Source: Halosimplex aquaticum (GTDB lineage: Archaea > Halobacteriota > Halobacteria > Halobacteriales > Haloarculaceae). Taken from it: a stretch of 64,000 nt of DNA. The translations under genes were made by a program, and so were the position numbers. Positions within the stretch are counted from its first letter, which is position 1. Every line of letters begins with the position of its first letter. The stretch is taken from assembly GCF_028747785.1 (NCBI RefSeq), contig NZ_CP118158.1:4154001-4218000 (forward strand). Direction: 5' to 3'. The notes under the pieces were generated by a model. That model did not search any database. It saw only the letters and a list, made by a program, of their open reading frames with translations, and was not told the origin of the DNA. Below are positions 35,954-44,707 of this stretch, in pieces.

Positions 35954-36402
35954 GGTGACCTCGACGATCGGTGCGACCCCTGGCTGTCCTGGTCGTGGCC
36001 CAGCGCCTGCTTCAGGAAGCTCATCCAGCGCTTCTTGTCGGCGGTCTCCTGGGCCTCGATCTCCGCTTCGAGGTTCGTCGGCCCGAGGTTCTCAAGGGCG
36101 TTGAGCGCGCGGTCGATCCCGATGATGGCCTGTGCCTGCCGCTCGCCTTCCTCGCGGGAGATATCGCCGTCCTCGATCAGGTCCTTGCGCCGGATCCGCT
36201 CGCGCCGGAGGTTCGTCTTCGCCTGGTCGACGCGCTCGCGCTCGCCCGCCGGGACCGTGTCCCGGCGCTTGATCTCGAAGACGAACTCGCGCAGGTCGAC
36301 CGGCTCCCCCTGGACCTCGATCCGGTCGGGGATCTCCGCGCCCACGGTCGCCCCCTCCCGGCCGATGCGTTCCAGGAGTTGTTTGCGCTCGTACTCTTTC
36401 AC
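35950..36402 (-). CDS. DUF5788-like protein in PolX operon
   Basis: A 150-residue charged, mostly helical protein without known motifs (KEYERKQLLERIGREGATVGAEIPDRIEV, then long helices rich in Arg and Glu). The chosen GTG at 36402 lies 27 bases after a TTTTTG element; a TTG nine codons earlier is weaker. As first gene of the polX-Mut7-C operon it is probably a haloarchaeal partner in nucleic-acid repair or turnover, though nothing in the sequence shows this directly. Confidence 0.65.
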   Translation of the reverse strand: MKEYERKQLLERIGREGATVGAEIPDRIEVQGEPVDLREFVFEIKRRDTVPAGERERVDQAKTNLRRERIRRKDLIEDGDISREEGERQAQAIIGIDRALNALENLGPTNLEAEIEAQETADKKRWMSFLKQALGHDQDSQGSHRSSRSP

Positions 36403-36578
36403 GCGTTCGCCTCCGGCCTCTACGGTCAAAAACCCACGCGATACCCCGGCGGCGGAGCGCTTCTCGACGGACGGAACGCGGGCGAAGCGGTCCGGGTCGG
36501 AAGGGTAGGCCCTATATGGGTGGGCGTTCTACAGGTGTGTAGCACCGTCGTCAGCGGACGGCCGGCGATCCCATAAAC

Positions 36579-37184
36579 ATGAGCCGCGTATACAGACTCC
36601 ACTCGACACTGGAACTGCCCCTGGAGGACGTGTACGACTTCTTCGACGACCCGGATCTCCCCGAGGACGTCGAAGACGTCGACATCACGCGCCGGAACAA
36701 CACGCTCATCATCAGCGCGGTCTCCGTCGACGAGAGCATCAGCAAGTACACGCCGACGGCCCAGTTGAAGGCCAGCGTCACGGAGAATCGGGTCTACGAA
36801 GAGATCGAAGAAGACGAAGACGAGGACAGCACCCCGGTCCACACCACGGACACCGCCGGCGGCCCGCAGTGGGGCGCCCTGGAGGAAGAAGAAGAGGAAC
36901 CACCCTCGGAACTCGTCGAGTACGCCTGTTTCAAGGGCGACCGCGAGACGGTCCTCCAGAACAGCACCCTGCAGTACGAGATGTTCCAGGTCCTCTGTGA
37001 CATCGCCCGGATCGCCGAGAAGGGGACCCTCACCGCCATCATCTCGCCGGACGACGACCTCGAAGCGATCCGCATCGTCGACGGCGAGGACGTGCCCGCC
37101 TCCATCAACGTCGTCGAGGACCCCCGCGAAGACGAGGACTCCGAGGGCGTCAACTGGCGCGACAACGAGTTCATCTCGGGCTAA
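36579..37184 (+). CDS. Acidic haloarchaeal protein of unknown function
   Basis: A 201-residue soluble protein. Two conserved-looking blocks (RVYRLHSTLELPLEDVYDFFDD, and a C-terminal part with FKGDRETVLQNSTLQYEMFQVL) flank an Asp/Glu-rich linker (EEIEEDEDEDS...LEEEEEE). It is divergent from the PolX operon, whose start is 176 bases away; a CTATATGG element near 36515 gives it a short leader. I do not recognise a characterised family. Confidence 0.65.
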   Translation: MSRVYRLHSTLELPLEDVYDFFDDPDLPEDVEDVDITRRNNTLIISAVSVDESISKYTPTAQLKASVTENRVYEEIEEDEDEDSTPVHTTDTAGGPQWGALEEEEEEPPSELVEYACFKGDRETVLQNSTLQYEMFQVLCDIARIAEKGTLTAIISPDDDLEAIRIVDGEDVPASINVVEDPREDEDSEGVNWRDNEFISG

Positions 37185-37297
37185 GTCGCCGTTCTCACTC
37201 GAGGCCGCTCCCGTCCTGTTCCGTTCTCCCGCTGTTTTCGCGTGGATCTCGACAGCGACGCCGCTGTCCGTGCGTTCGACCTCGTGGAGGACGTCGC

Positions 37298-37555
37298 CTA
37301 CTCCCCGTCGTCGCGGACGTCGACGGTCCCGTCGCTCTCGCAGACGACTATACACCCGGCGTAGTGGAACCGCACGCGCCCGCCCTGGGTCGGCCCGGGG
37401 GTATCGAAGAGGCTGTCGAGCGCGTCCGGATCGAGGACGTCGTACAGCGACGGGAGCGCCATCTCCTCGACGCCTTTGTGTGCCGCGACCGACGACACCA
37501 CGGTCTCGCTGAGCGACGCGGCGTCCCCGTTCTGACCGGAACCTGCCGTAGTCAT
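37298..37555 (-). CDS. HalOD1 output-domain protein
   Basis: An 85-residue protein consisting of one HalOD1 domain, a haloarchaeal output module otherwise found at the ends of response regulators. The consensus LPSLYDVLDPDALDSLF followed by VRFHYAGCIVVCESDGTV is clear. The ATG at 37555 lies 28 bases after a TTTTACG element. It may act as a single-domain output protein or a dimer partner. Confidence 0.8.
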   Translation of the reverse strand: MTTAGSGQNGDAASLSETVVSSVAAHKGVEEMALPSLYDVLDPDALDSLFDTPGPTQGGRVRFHYAGCIVVCESDGTVDVRDDGE

Positions 37556-37610
37556 CAGTCGCCGATTCACCGTTCACGCGTAAAACTCCTCCGAAGGGAA
37601 TTCCGGGTTT

Positions 37611-38282
37611 TCAGGCGTTTACTGGGTCGAGCGCGCCCTCTCCGGCGACCCACTCGACCACGTCGAGCGTGACGTTGACCTCGATCCAGGCCGCGACGGC
37701 GATCATCGCCACGAGCAGGAGCGAGATGGCCGCCAGTTCGACGAGTTCGACGCGGCTCAGCGGCGTCTCGTCCCACCCGAGGAGCCACCGGAGGACCCGG
37801 TGGGGCACGCGCAGCCCGATCGACGCGGCCATGAAAAACGCCGACAGTTCGAGGATCCCGTGCGGGAGCAGCGCCGCGAGGACGACCGCCCACGAGGTCT
37901 GCCGGACCGCGAACGAGACCACGGCGCCCACGACCGCGCCGTTGACGACCAGGCCGAACACCGAGAGCAGCCCGCCCGTGATCGCTCCCAGCCCGATGAA
38001 CAGCATGGCGCGGAGGTTGTTCACCAGCAGCGGCACGAACGACAACTCCGGCAGCGGGGAATCGCCGGGGATACCGCCCTGGGCGTCCTCCAGCAGGGCG
38101 ACCAGTTGCTCGACGGGGATCGTTCCGACCAGCGCGTATGCCGCGAACGCGCTCGCGAAGAACAGGGCGAGCGACGCCACCAGGTGCCACCGGAACCAGC
38201 GGGTCGGGCGGAACTCCTCGCGCGACGACGTCGACTCGGTTCGCGCCGGGTCCGTCCCCGCCGCTTCCGTGGGAGGGCTCAT
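37611..38282 (-). CDS. SpoIIM-type (stage II sporulation protein M) membrane protein
   Basis: A 223-residue integral membrane protein with about five helices, matching the SpoIIM/DUF95 family (NNLRAMLFIGLGAITGGLL, then VVNGAVVGAVVSFAV, then LLPHGILELSAFFMAASIGLR). The archaeal members have no known role in sporulation and may be membrane anchors. The start at 38282 follows a disordered N-terminus; an upstream extension is not conserved in style. Confidence 0.8.
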   Translation of the reverse strand: MSPPTEAAGTDPARTESTSSREEFRPTRWFRWHLVASLALFFASAFAAYALVGTIPVEQLVALLEDAQGGIPGDSPLPELSFVPLLVNNLRAMLFIGLGAITGGLLSVFGLVVNGAVVGAVVSFAVRQTSWAVVLAALLPHGILELSAFFMAASIGLRVPHRVLRWLLGWDETPLSRVELVELAAISLLLVAMIAVAAWIEVNVTLDVVEWVAGEGALDPVNA

Positions 38283-38452
38283 ACAGGCCGTTCGATGCCG
38301 ACCCATATCGTTGCATCGGCTGACACGACGCCTCGTCGCTGCCGGCGGTACCGCGCGGGGGTTCCGCGCAACCGTGGAGGACGTTCTCACATACCACCAC
38401 ACCGGTTCTCCAAAAAGAACTTATCCCGCCGGGTAATGAGATGTAATTACCG

Positions 38453-39424
38453 ATGTCAGCAGACTTCCCCGACTACCTGGACGTCGACTACAGCGCCGGC
38501 GAAGGCGAGGACCCTGCCGACTACCCGCACATCAACGACAAGATCGAGAAGGCCATCGAGGTCACTCGACAGGGCCTCGAAGAGTACGAGAACCCGGTCG
38601 TCATGTGGACGGGCGGCAAGGACTCGACGCTCACGCTCTACTTCGTCAAGGAGGTCGCCGAGAAGTTCGATCTGGAAGTCCCGCCGGTCGTCTTCATCGA
38701 CCACTACCAGCACTTCGACGAGCTGATCGACTTCGTCGAGCACTGGGCCGACGAGTGGGACTTGGAAGTCATCTGGGCTCGCAACGAGGACGTCGGCGAG
38801 TACGTCGACGAACACGGTCTCGAACCGGGCGACGACATCCCGATCGACGAACTCTCCGAGCACAACCAGCACCACGTCCGCGAGATCCTCGAGTACGAGG
38901 AGGACACCTTCCCGTTCCTGCTGGACACCTACGTGGGCAACCACCTGCTCAAGACCGTCGCGCTCAACGACGCCATCGAGGAGCACGAGGTCGACGGCAT
39001 CATCTCGGGCATCCGCTGGGACGAGCAGGAGTCCCGCGCCGACGAGACGTTCTTCTCGCCGCGCCACGACCCGGACATCTACCCGCCCCACGACCGCGTC
39101 CAGACCATCCTCCAGTTCGACGAGGCCGCCGTCTGGGACGCCTTCTGGAACTTCGTCGTCCCGGACACCGTCGAGGAGTTCCCCGAGGAGGGCTACGTCC
39201 CCGAGACCGACGACGACCTCCCCGAGGGCGTCTCCCAGGAGGACATCCCCGTCTCGCCGAAGTACTTCGCCGGGTTCCGCTCGCTCGGCTCTGAGGTCTC
39301 GACCGACAAGGCCGCCGAGGAACCGGCCTGGCAGCAGGATCTCGAATCCACGACCGAGCGCGCGGGCCGCGCCCAGGACAAAGAGGACCTGATGGAGCGC
39401 CTGCGCGACCTCGGCTACATGTAA
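38453..39424 (+). CDS. PAPS reductase/adenine nucleotide alpha hydrolase family protein
   Basis: A 323-residue protein with a PP-loop, TGGKDST at residues 53-59, binding ATP or PAPS/APS. The fold continues VVMWTGG, PPVVFIDHYQHFDEL, and a distinctive IISGIRWDEQESRADETFFSPRHDP segment shared with PAPS reductases (RWDEQ.SRA). The family includes CysH reductase and CysD sulfurylase subunits. The active-site cysteine of CysH-type reductases is not seen, so it may be an adenylyltransferase or tRNA sulfur-transfer type instead. An ACTTATCC element gives it a six-base leader. Confidence 0.82.
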   Translation: MSADFPDYLDVDYSAGEGEDPADYPHINDKIEKAIEVTRQGLEEYENPVVMWTGGKDSTLTLYFVKEVAEKFDLEVPPVVFIDHYQHFDELIDFVEHWADEWDLEVIWARNEDVGEYVDEHGLEPGDDIPIDELSEHNQHHVREILEYEEDTFPFLLDTYVGNHLLKTVALNDAIEEHEVDGIISGIRWDEQESRADETFFSPRHDPDIYPPHDRVQTILQFDEAAVWDAFWNFVVPDTVEEFPEEGYVPETDDDLPEGVSQEDIPVSPKYFAGFRSLGSEVSTDKAAEEPAWQQDLESTTERAGRAQDKEDLMERLRDLGYM

Positions 39425-39579
39425 CGGCCGCCGTCTGTTTCACAGAGGCTCTCCTCGCTCGAATCGCTCACAGGCCGCTTCGCTCGCCCGAAGACGGGCG
39501 GGGCGCTCTTCTTCCGCCACTTCGCGGTAGCGATCGGTACCGCTCGGCTCCGGCCCGGCGGCTGGCCTCGCACAGGTCG

Positions 39580-40878
39580 TCACCGCTTTCGATACCGCCG
39601 CCGAGTCCGGACCGCGACTTCGACGACCAGCCACACCGTCACGAGGGCGCCCGCGGCCAGGAGGACCGTCGCGTCGAACGCGGACGTCCAGGCGGGCAGG
39701 GCGAACAGGGCGCCGTGCAGGACCAGCGGGGGGACGAGCGACACGGCCAGCACTCGCGGATTCGTTATCTGTCGGCTTCGCGACTCCAGGCCGGCGCGGG
39801 TCGCGCTCGGCCCGCCGGCGCTCTCGTCGCCGGTGCCCAGCAACTCGGCGTCGTAGCCGCCGTCGGGGAACGGCTTCGACCAGGCGACCTCGCCCGACGG
39901 CGCCACGCTCACGATTCGCTCGCCGTGGGAGTCGACGACGAGGGTGTTGCCGTTCGGCAGGCGGTCGGCGTCGCGGGGCCACTGGAGGCGGCCGTCGGAC
40001 CAGGTCCACGTGCGCACCCACGACCCGTTTCGGCGGGCGTACTCGACGATCCGGTTGTTCTCGCTGTCGGCGACCAGGACGGCCGGCCCGCCGCGCTCGG
40101 CGGGGATGTAGTCGGGGTTGTGCGCCTCGTAGAGGACGCCGTGGTCGCCGTCAGCACCGAGCGTCCAGTCCTCCTGCAGCCCCTCCCCGGGTTCGATGAA
40201 GACGACCTGGTCCTGGTTCCGGAGGCTGACCATCACGCGACCGTCCGGCAGATACTCCACGTCGTTGACGTGGGTCCAGTCGCCGGGGTAGTTCCCGCCG
40301 CTCGACGGCTCGTAGGCCTCGGAGACGCGCCACTCCCAGACCACCTCGTCGGTCGTCGTGTTCACGGCGAACACCCGGTCGGGGAAGCTGATGTCGGCGA
40401 CCAGGAGGGTAGACTCGTCGATCCGGTCGACGTCGTGGAACTGGGCCGAGCCGTTGAGCGAGCCTTTCCACGTGTGGAGGACGGTCCCCTCGCCCGTCGT
40501 CAGGTTCACTCGCCTGACGACGTTCTCGATGCAGGTGTCGCGGGCGCAGTGACGGCTGGCGGCCGGTCCGCTCGCGACGTAGGTCACCGTCTGCGACCCT
40601 CGCGGACTCGGGTCCACGTCGTGATACAGCCACAGCGAGCGGTTCCGGTGGACCACCTCGCCCGACGCGCCGAAGGCGACGATCTGTCCCGGGCCAGTGC
40701 CGTCTATCGCGGCGACGAGCGGCCGATCGCGTTCGCCGGTCGCCTGTCTCCCGTCGTCGCCGATCGCCGTGCCGACGAACGAGTACGCGAGGAGGGCGAC
40801 CGTGACGACCACCGCGACGGCGGCGATCCGACGCAGGACGCCCAGTCGCGTCCGCGACCGGAGTACCGAGCGCGACAT
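39580..40878 (-). CDS. Arylsulfotransferase (ASST)-like membrane protein, copy 1
   Basis: A 432-residue protein with one N-terminal membrane helix, a six-bladed propeller-like body and two hydrophobic C-terminal helices. Blade motifs include HDVDPSPRGSQTVTYV, WTHVNDVEYLPDGRVMVSLRNQDQV and WPRDADRLPNGNTLVVDSHGERI. These match ASST and PQQ-like arylsulfotransferase domains. The extended paralogue at 57094-58485 keeps the same motifs in the same order. It probably faces the outside of the cell; a real sulfotransfer reaction is not proven. GGTTAAG lies 27 bases upstream of the ATG. Confidence 0.85.
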   Translation of the reverse strand: MSRSVLRSRTRLGVLRRIAAVAVVVTVALLAYSFVGTAIGDDGRQATGERDRPLVAAIDGTGPGQIVAFGASGEVVHRNRSLWLYHDVDPSPRGSQTVTYVASGPAASRHCARDTCIENVVRRVNLTTGEGTVLHTWKGSLNGSAQFHDVDRIDESTLLVADISFPDRVFAVNTTTDEVVWEWRVSEAYEPSSGGNYPGDWTHVNDVEYLPDGRVMVSLRNQDQVVFIEPGEGLQEDWTLGADGDHGVLYEAHNPDYIPAERGGPAVLVADSENNRIVEYARRNGSWVRTWTWSDGRLQWPRDADRLPNGNTLVVDSHGERIVSVAPSGEVAWSKPFPDGGYDAELLGTGDESAGGPSATRAGLESRSRQITNPRVLAVSLVPPLVLHGALFALPAWTSAFDATVLLAAGALVTVWLVVEVAVRTRRRYRKR

Positions 40879-40980
40879 ACGACCGCTAGGGCCGTGAGCC
40901 ACTTAACCGACGACGCCGTCACTGCAAGCGGTTTCGGTCAGTTCGAACGCCGACCATCTCGCCCGACCGCTCGTCCGCGT

Positions 40981-41030
40981 TCACCCGTCGAGGTCGTCGA
41001 TCAGGGACTCCAGCGTGCCGATGTGCTCCT
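40981..41030 (-). pseudogene. Duplicated 3' end of winged-helix gene (50 bp)
   Basis: These 50 bases match 41178-41227 at 48 positions and encode the last 16 residues plus stop of the winged-helix regulator (HIGTLESLIDDLDG). No matching 5' part exists here, so this is a fragment duplication rather than a second gene. Confidence 0.85.
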
Positions 41031-41177
41031 GGCGACCATGTTTTTCGCCTCGGGAGCGCTCGTGGCTCGCGGCTTCGCCGCTCGCCACCCAGGTGCTCCA
41101 ATTCGGTCGCGCCTGGCAGTTCGCGCCCCGCTCGGCCAAAAACATGGGCCAAAAAGCGCTCGCGTCGCTCGCGTGTT
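41031..41177. repeat. Inverted-repeat segment between duplicated gene ends
   Basis: 147 bases separating the two copies of the regulator's 3' end. Inside it CCATGTTTTT (41036-41045) and AAAAACATGG (41138-41147) are perfect inverted repeats, extended by a few more matching bases. This resembles a short non-autonomous insertion, but no transposase or target duplication is proven. Confidence 0.6.
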
Positions 41178-41465
41178 TCACCCGTCGAGGTCGTCGATCA
41201 GGGACTCCAGGGTACCGATGTGCTCCTCGAACTTCTCGCGGCCGCGGTCGGTGAGCTCGTAGGTGGTCTGGGGCTTGCGGTCGACGAACTGCTTCTCGAC
41301 GGCGACGCAGTCGGCGTCCTCCATCCGCTGGATGTGGCTGGCGAGGTTCCCCTCGGTCACGTCCAGCGCCTTCTGGAGGTCGGGGAAGCTCGTCTCGCCG
41401 TGCTGGTAGAGGTGGGCGAAGATCTGCAACCGGGTCGGCTGGTGGACGAGTTTGTCGAAGTCCAT
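41178..41465 (-). CDS. Winged-helix transcriptional regulator (ArsR-like)
   Basis: A 95-residue DNA-binding protein: VHQPTRLQIFAHLYQHGETSF, recognition helix DVTEGNLASHIQRMEDADC, then a wing (TTYELTDRGREKF) and a dimerising C-terminal helix (TLESLIDDLDG). It is the second gene of an operon behind a membrane protein (3 bases apart). Its 3' end is duplicated at 40981-41030. It is a plausible repressor for the neighbouring ABC exporter, whose promoter has inverted repeats. Confidence 0.85.
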   Translation of the reverse strand: MDFDKLVHQPTRLQIFAHLYQHGETSFPDLQKALDVTEGNLASHIQRMEDADCVAVEKQFVDRKPQTTYELTDRGREKFEEHIGTLESLIDDLDG

Positions 41466-41468
41466 GAG

Positions 41469-42107
41469 TCAGTCCCGCGTCAGATACACGTAGGCGGCTA
41501 TCGCGTACAGGCCGAAGAGGACGCCGAAGAGACCGACGCCGACCCAGCGGAGGATCTGGACGTAGGGGAGCCACGAGGCGTAGACGAGGACCCACGCGCC
41601 CCCGACGTAGAAGACCAGCCTGTCCCGACGGCGGACCCGATAGCTCGTGAGCACGGCGCCGGTCACCAGCAGTCCCAGTCCGATCGTCGCGATGACGAGC
41701 CCGAAGTACAGGAGCGCCCGGTCCAGCCCGGGGACTTGCCGCGCGACGTCGCCCGCGACGCCGGCGCCGGCGGCGAGGAACAGCGCGAGCGACCCGAAGA
41801 CCGCGCGCCAGCTCGGCGCGGTGTCCGGCGCGGGCGCGCTCGGGAGCCGCGACGCCATCCACCAGGAAGCGGCGACGGCCACGGCGACGAAACCGACCCA
41901 GATCGCGGTGTACGCGGTGGCACCGAGCGACCGGTAGTAGAAGAACGTCGCCTGCGTGAGCACCGCCGCGACGCCGATGACGAGCCCGACCAGCAGCCAG
42001 AGCCGCGCTCGCCCGGGGTACTGCTCGGCCAGCCCCATCGCCCCCTTGATGTCGGAGAGCTGCCGCTTGAGGTCCTCTGGGTCGACGTCCTCGGTCGCGT
42101 CAGTCAC
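41469..42107 (-). CDS. Multi-helix membrane protein linked to the winged-helix regulator
   Basis: A 212-residue protein with a charged N-terminus (DVDPEDLKRQLSDIKGAMGL) and six hydrophobic segments (LWLLVGLVIGVAAVLTQATFF onward). Two GTG starts are possible, 42107 (used here) and 42116. Such membrane proteins often sit before an ArsR-like regulator in haloarchaea, and the pair may sense a membrane state. Cotranscription with the regulator is likely because only 3 bases separate the genes. Confidence 0.65.
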   Translation of the reverse strand: MTDATEDVDPEDLKRQLSDIKGAMGLAEQYPGRARLWLLVGLVIGVAAVLTQATFFYYRSLGATAYTAIWVGFVAVAVAASWWMASRLPSAPAPDTAPSWRAVFGSLALFLAAGAGVAGDVARQVPGLDRALLYFGLVIATIGLGLLVTGAVLTSYRVRRRDRLVFYVGGAWVLVYASWLPYVQILRWVGVGLFGVLFGLYAIAAYVYLTRD

Positions 42108-42329
42108 CGCGACCACCTCGCGGACCGACGGCGTCTGCGGCGCCGCCGCAGACCGGGTCGCCCGCGGGAGCGGGAGGCTGCGGCTGTGCGACGAACGGCG
42201 CTGACGGGCGGGGTGCTCGCTGGTCTGTCATGGCTGCGTTCGGCGGTCGTTGCCCCGTCGTTGTCGGAGGGCCGGTAAGTCGATTCCGGAAGCGCCAGCG
42301 GGGACCACCGCTGGAGCGGGGCCGTCGGG

Positions 42330-43178
42330 TCACCCGAGTTCGGCCCCGCGGAACCGCAGATAGCCGGCGAGCGGGGCGCCGACGGTCCAGGCTACGAGCA
42401 CCGCGACGTTGAACCAGGGCTCGTAAGCCAGGAAGTCGGGCGTCGCCTCGAACTGCGCGAACACCTCGTACCGACCGGGCGCGTCGGCCCACACCAACTC
42501 CGGCAGCGTGTTGAAGTACGCGCCGGCGGGGGAGAGCGACCCGACCAGCGCCCGCGTCGAGTCGGCGATCGTCACGCCGGGGAGCGACGCGACGGCGTCG
42601 AGCGCCGTCCCGAGATTCAGGGCGGGCAGCGGGCCGACCCAGAACGCCGAGAGGACGAAGTACGCGCCGAGGACCCCGATCATGGCGCGGGACCGCGAGG
42701 CGACCGCGGCCGACACCGCGACGAAGGTCCCGGCCATCGAGAGGGCGAACAGCGTCGAGAGCGCGCCGAGCGCCAGGAATCGGGCGGGATCGGGCGCGTG
42801 CTCGTAGGTCGCGACCGCGACGGCGAACGCGGCCGCCACGCCGATCACCATCGTCGCGACGGCGACGCCCGCGCGGGTGGCGTACTTGCCGGCGAAGTAC
42901 TCGGCGCGCGAGTTCGGGAGCCCGAGGTGGTAGGTGATCGTCCCCCGGGTCCGGTCGCCGGCGACTGCGAGGTACGTCAGCGGCGCGAGCAGGAGCGGGA
43001 ACGCCCACGCCACCAGCGCGGCGAAGCCCCAGGTCGTCCTGACCGGGTGCGGGTGCACCTCGCTCGACCCGAGGAAGGCCAGGCCGACGACCAGCGCGAA
43101 CGTCGCGACCACGCCGCCGACGACGGACGACCGTCGGATGCTCAGGAAGTCCGATCGCGCGACGGTCACCGCGCTCAC
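42330..43178 (-). CDS. ABC-2 type transporter permease
   Basis: A 282-residue membrane protein of the ABC-2/NosY type with about six helices and large cytoplasmic turn RTRGTITYHLGLPNSRAEYFAGKY, which couples to the ATPase. Its start overlaps the stop of the ATPase gene (ATGA), so permease and ATPase are made together and form an export pump. The substrate is unknown. Confidence 0.85.
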   Translation of the reverse strand: MSAVTVARSDFLSIRRSSVVGGVVATFALVVGLAFLGSSEVHPHPVRTTWGFAALVAWAFPLLLAPLTYLAVAGDRTRGTITYHLGLPNSRAEYFAGKYATRAGVAVATMVIGVAAAFAVAVATYEHAPDPARFLALGALSTLFALSMAGTFVAVSAAVASRSRAMIGVLGAYFVLSAFWVGPLPALNLGTALDAVASLPGVTIADSTRALVGSLSPAGAYFNTLPELVWADAPGRYEVFAQFEATPDFLAYEPWFNVAVLVAWTVGAPLAGYLRFRGAELG

Positions 43179-44161
43179 GCCGGCTCACCCCCGCTGGCCG
43201 CGGCGCCCTCGTCTGCCCCGCCGCCCGCGCGCCCGTCGGCGCCGGAGTCCGGTCTATCCGCGTCGCCCGCGGTGTACGCTTCGAACAGGTCCTCCAGCGA
43301 GGCCTCCTCGATGGTCACGTCCGCGACGGTCGTCGCCCGGTCGATCTGCCGGAGCGCGGGCATCTTCGCCCGCGGCGTGGCGCAGGCGACGCGGACGGTC
43401 GAGTCGGCGACCGTCACGTCCGTCACGCCGTCGACCGCGGCGACGGCGTCGGGAGCCACGGGGTCGTCGACGGTCGCCTCGACGACGGCGCCCATCCCGA
43501 GTTCGGCGCGGAGGTTCTCGACGGAGTTGACGGCCGTGAGTCGCCCGTCCTGCAGGATGCCGACCCTGTCGGAGACACGTTCGACCTCGTCGAGGATGTG
43601 CGAGGAGAAGAAGACGGTCGCGCCGCGCTCGGCTTCCTCGCGGACGATCTCGCGGACGAGCTGGACGCCGTTGGGGTCGAGCCCCGCGGACGGCTCGTCG
43701 AGGACGATCAGGTCAGGGTCGCCGACGAGGGCGATCGCCAGCGCCATCCGCCGGTGCATCCCCGTCGAGTAGTCGTCGGCCGGCCGGCGGGCGTCGTCCG
43801 GGTCCAGGCCGACGCGTTCGAGGAGGGCGTCGGGGTCGTCGTCTGCGCCTTTGGTCCGGATCGCGATCTCGACGTGTTCGCTCGCGCTGAGGTTCGGGAC
43901 GCCGTCGAACGCCTCCGGCAGGAGGCCGACGCGCTCGCGGACCGCGCGGGACGCTTCGGTCACGTCCGTCCCCAGCACGCGAGCGGTCCCCGCGGTCGGC
44001 TCCAGGAAGCCCAGCAAGACGTTGATCGTCGTCGACTTGCCCGCGCCGTTCGGACCGAGGAAGCCGAACACCTCGCCCCGATCGACCGTCAGCGTGAGGT
44101 CCTCGATCGCGGTCACGTTCCCGAACCGCTTCGTCACTCCATCGAGTTCGACGGCGCTCAC
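43175..44161 (-). CDS. ABC transporter ATP-binding protein
   Basis: A 328-residue ATPase of the CcmA/NatA type. Walker A is GPNGAGKST, the signature is DYSTGMHRRMALA and Walker B is LIVLDEPSAGLDP. A C-terminal extension past residue 215 is typical of drug or polysaccharide exporters. The start is GTG at 44161; the region upstream to 44280 is leader. Promoter and operator-like repeats lie at 44284-44410. Confidence 0.92.
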   Translation of the reverse strand: MSAVELDGVTKRFGNVTAIEDLTLTVDRGEVFGFLGPNGAGKSTTINVLLGFLEPTAGTARVLGTDVTEASRAVRERVGLLPEAFDGVPNLSASEHVEIAIRTKGADDDPDALLERVGLDPDDARRPADDYSTGMHRRMALAIALVGDPDLIVLDEPSAGLDPNGVQLVREIVREEAERGATVFFSSHILDEVERVSDRVGILQDGRLTAVNSVENLRAELGMGAVVEATVDDPVAPDAVAAVDGVTDVTVADSTVRVACATPRAKMPALRQIDRATTVADVTIEEASLEDLFEAYTAGDADRPDSGADGRAGGGADEGAAASGGEPA

Positions 44162-44283
44162 GGGGCGGACACCTCCCGGCGACGGAGCCGTCGTCTGATT
44201 CGCCGACCTGAGCCGGTTCGGGCGTTCGATCGCCTGTGCAGCGAGGGCGCGGGGGAGACGGGACGGGACATCGCCACAGGTCG

Positions 44284-44410
44284 AAAACTTGTTTCTGTCC
44301 CAATAAAGTTTGCGTCACAGAGTAACTTTGTAATACAAAGCTTTATTTGCGACGCAAAGTTCAGTCTGCGACGCAAACTCCGGTGTGAACCGCAAACTCC
44401 GGTGTGGAAC
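44284..44410 (-). promoter_or_regulatory. Promoter with repeated operator-like motifs for the ABC exporter
   Basis: An AT-rich block holding the palindrome CTTTGTAATACAAAG (44326-44340). TTTGCGTC (44309-44316) has its inverted partners GACGCAAA at 44351-44358 and 44370-44377. A 19-20 base tandem repeat, CGCAAACTCCGGTGTGAAC at 44372-44390, follows with a near copy at 44391-44410. A TATA-like ACTTTATTGG on the minus strand gives a start near 44280. The repeated symmetry suggests cooperative binding of a winged-helix repressor. Confidence 0.6.
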
Positions 44411-44575
44411 GCGACGTTCGCGATCGGGGATCGCACGGTGGCGACGCGGACTCGTCCACGAGCGGCCGGATTCTGGCGCGACGTGGCCCGACTGACCGCC
44501 GCCGTCTGTCGAGTCGGCTCTGGACGGCCCGACCGACGCGAGTCTTTTTGGGTCCCGGTGCCCGTAGTGTGGGGT

Positions 44576-44707
44576 ATGGCAACCTGGACCGAGGATCCGT
44601 TCGTCCGGAGGAGCGTGATCATCACGTTCCTGTGGCTACTCGCGATGCTCGTGGGCGGTATGGTGCTGCTGCGCTTCGGCGACGTGATCCAGAGCTTGTT
44701 CGCGTAA
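44576..44707 (+). CDS. 43-residue single-helix membrane protein
   Basis: A very short protein, MATWTEDPFVRRSVIITF followed by one membrane helix and a short tail ending in QSLFA. CTTTTTGG lies 29 bases before the ATG, the same spacing as for other leaderless genes here. It sits 101 bases before the kinase island and might belong to it. No family is recognised. Confidence 0.6.
   Translation: MATWTEDPFVRRSVIITFLWLLAMLVGGMVLLRFGDVIQSLFA

Noticed and set aside
36403..36429. TTG start for the DUF5788-like gene
   Set aside because: A GTG at 36402 lies at leaderless distance (27 bases) from a TTTTTG element that the longer version would include in its coding region.
41031..41177. A complete insertion sequence at 41 kb
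   Set aside because: The segment is too short for a transposase and its ends do not show matching short target duplications. Only a small inverted-repeat element or slippage product can be supported.
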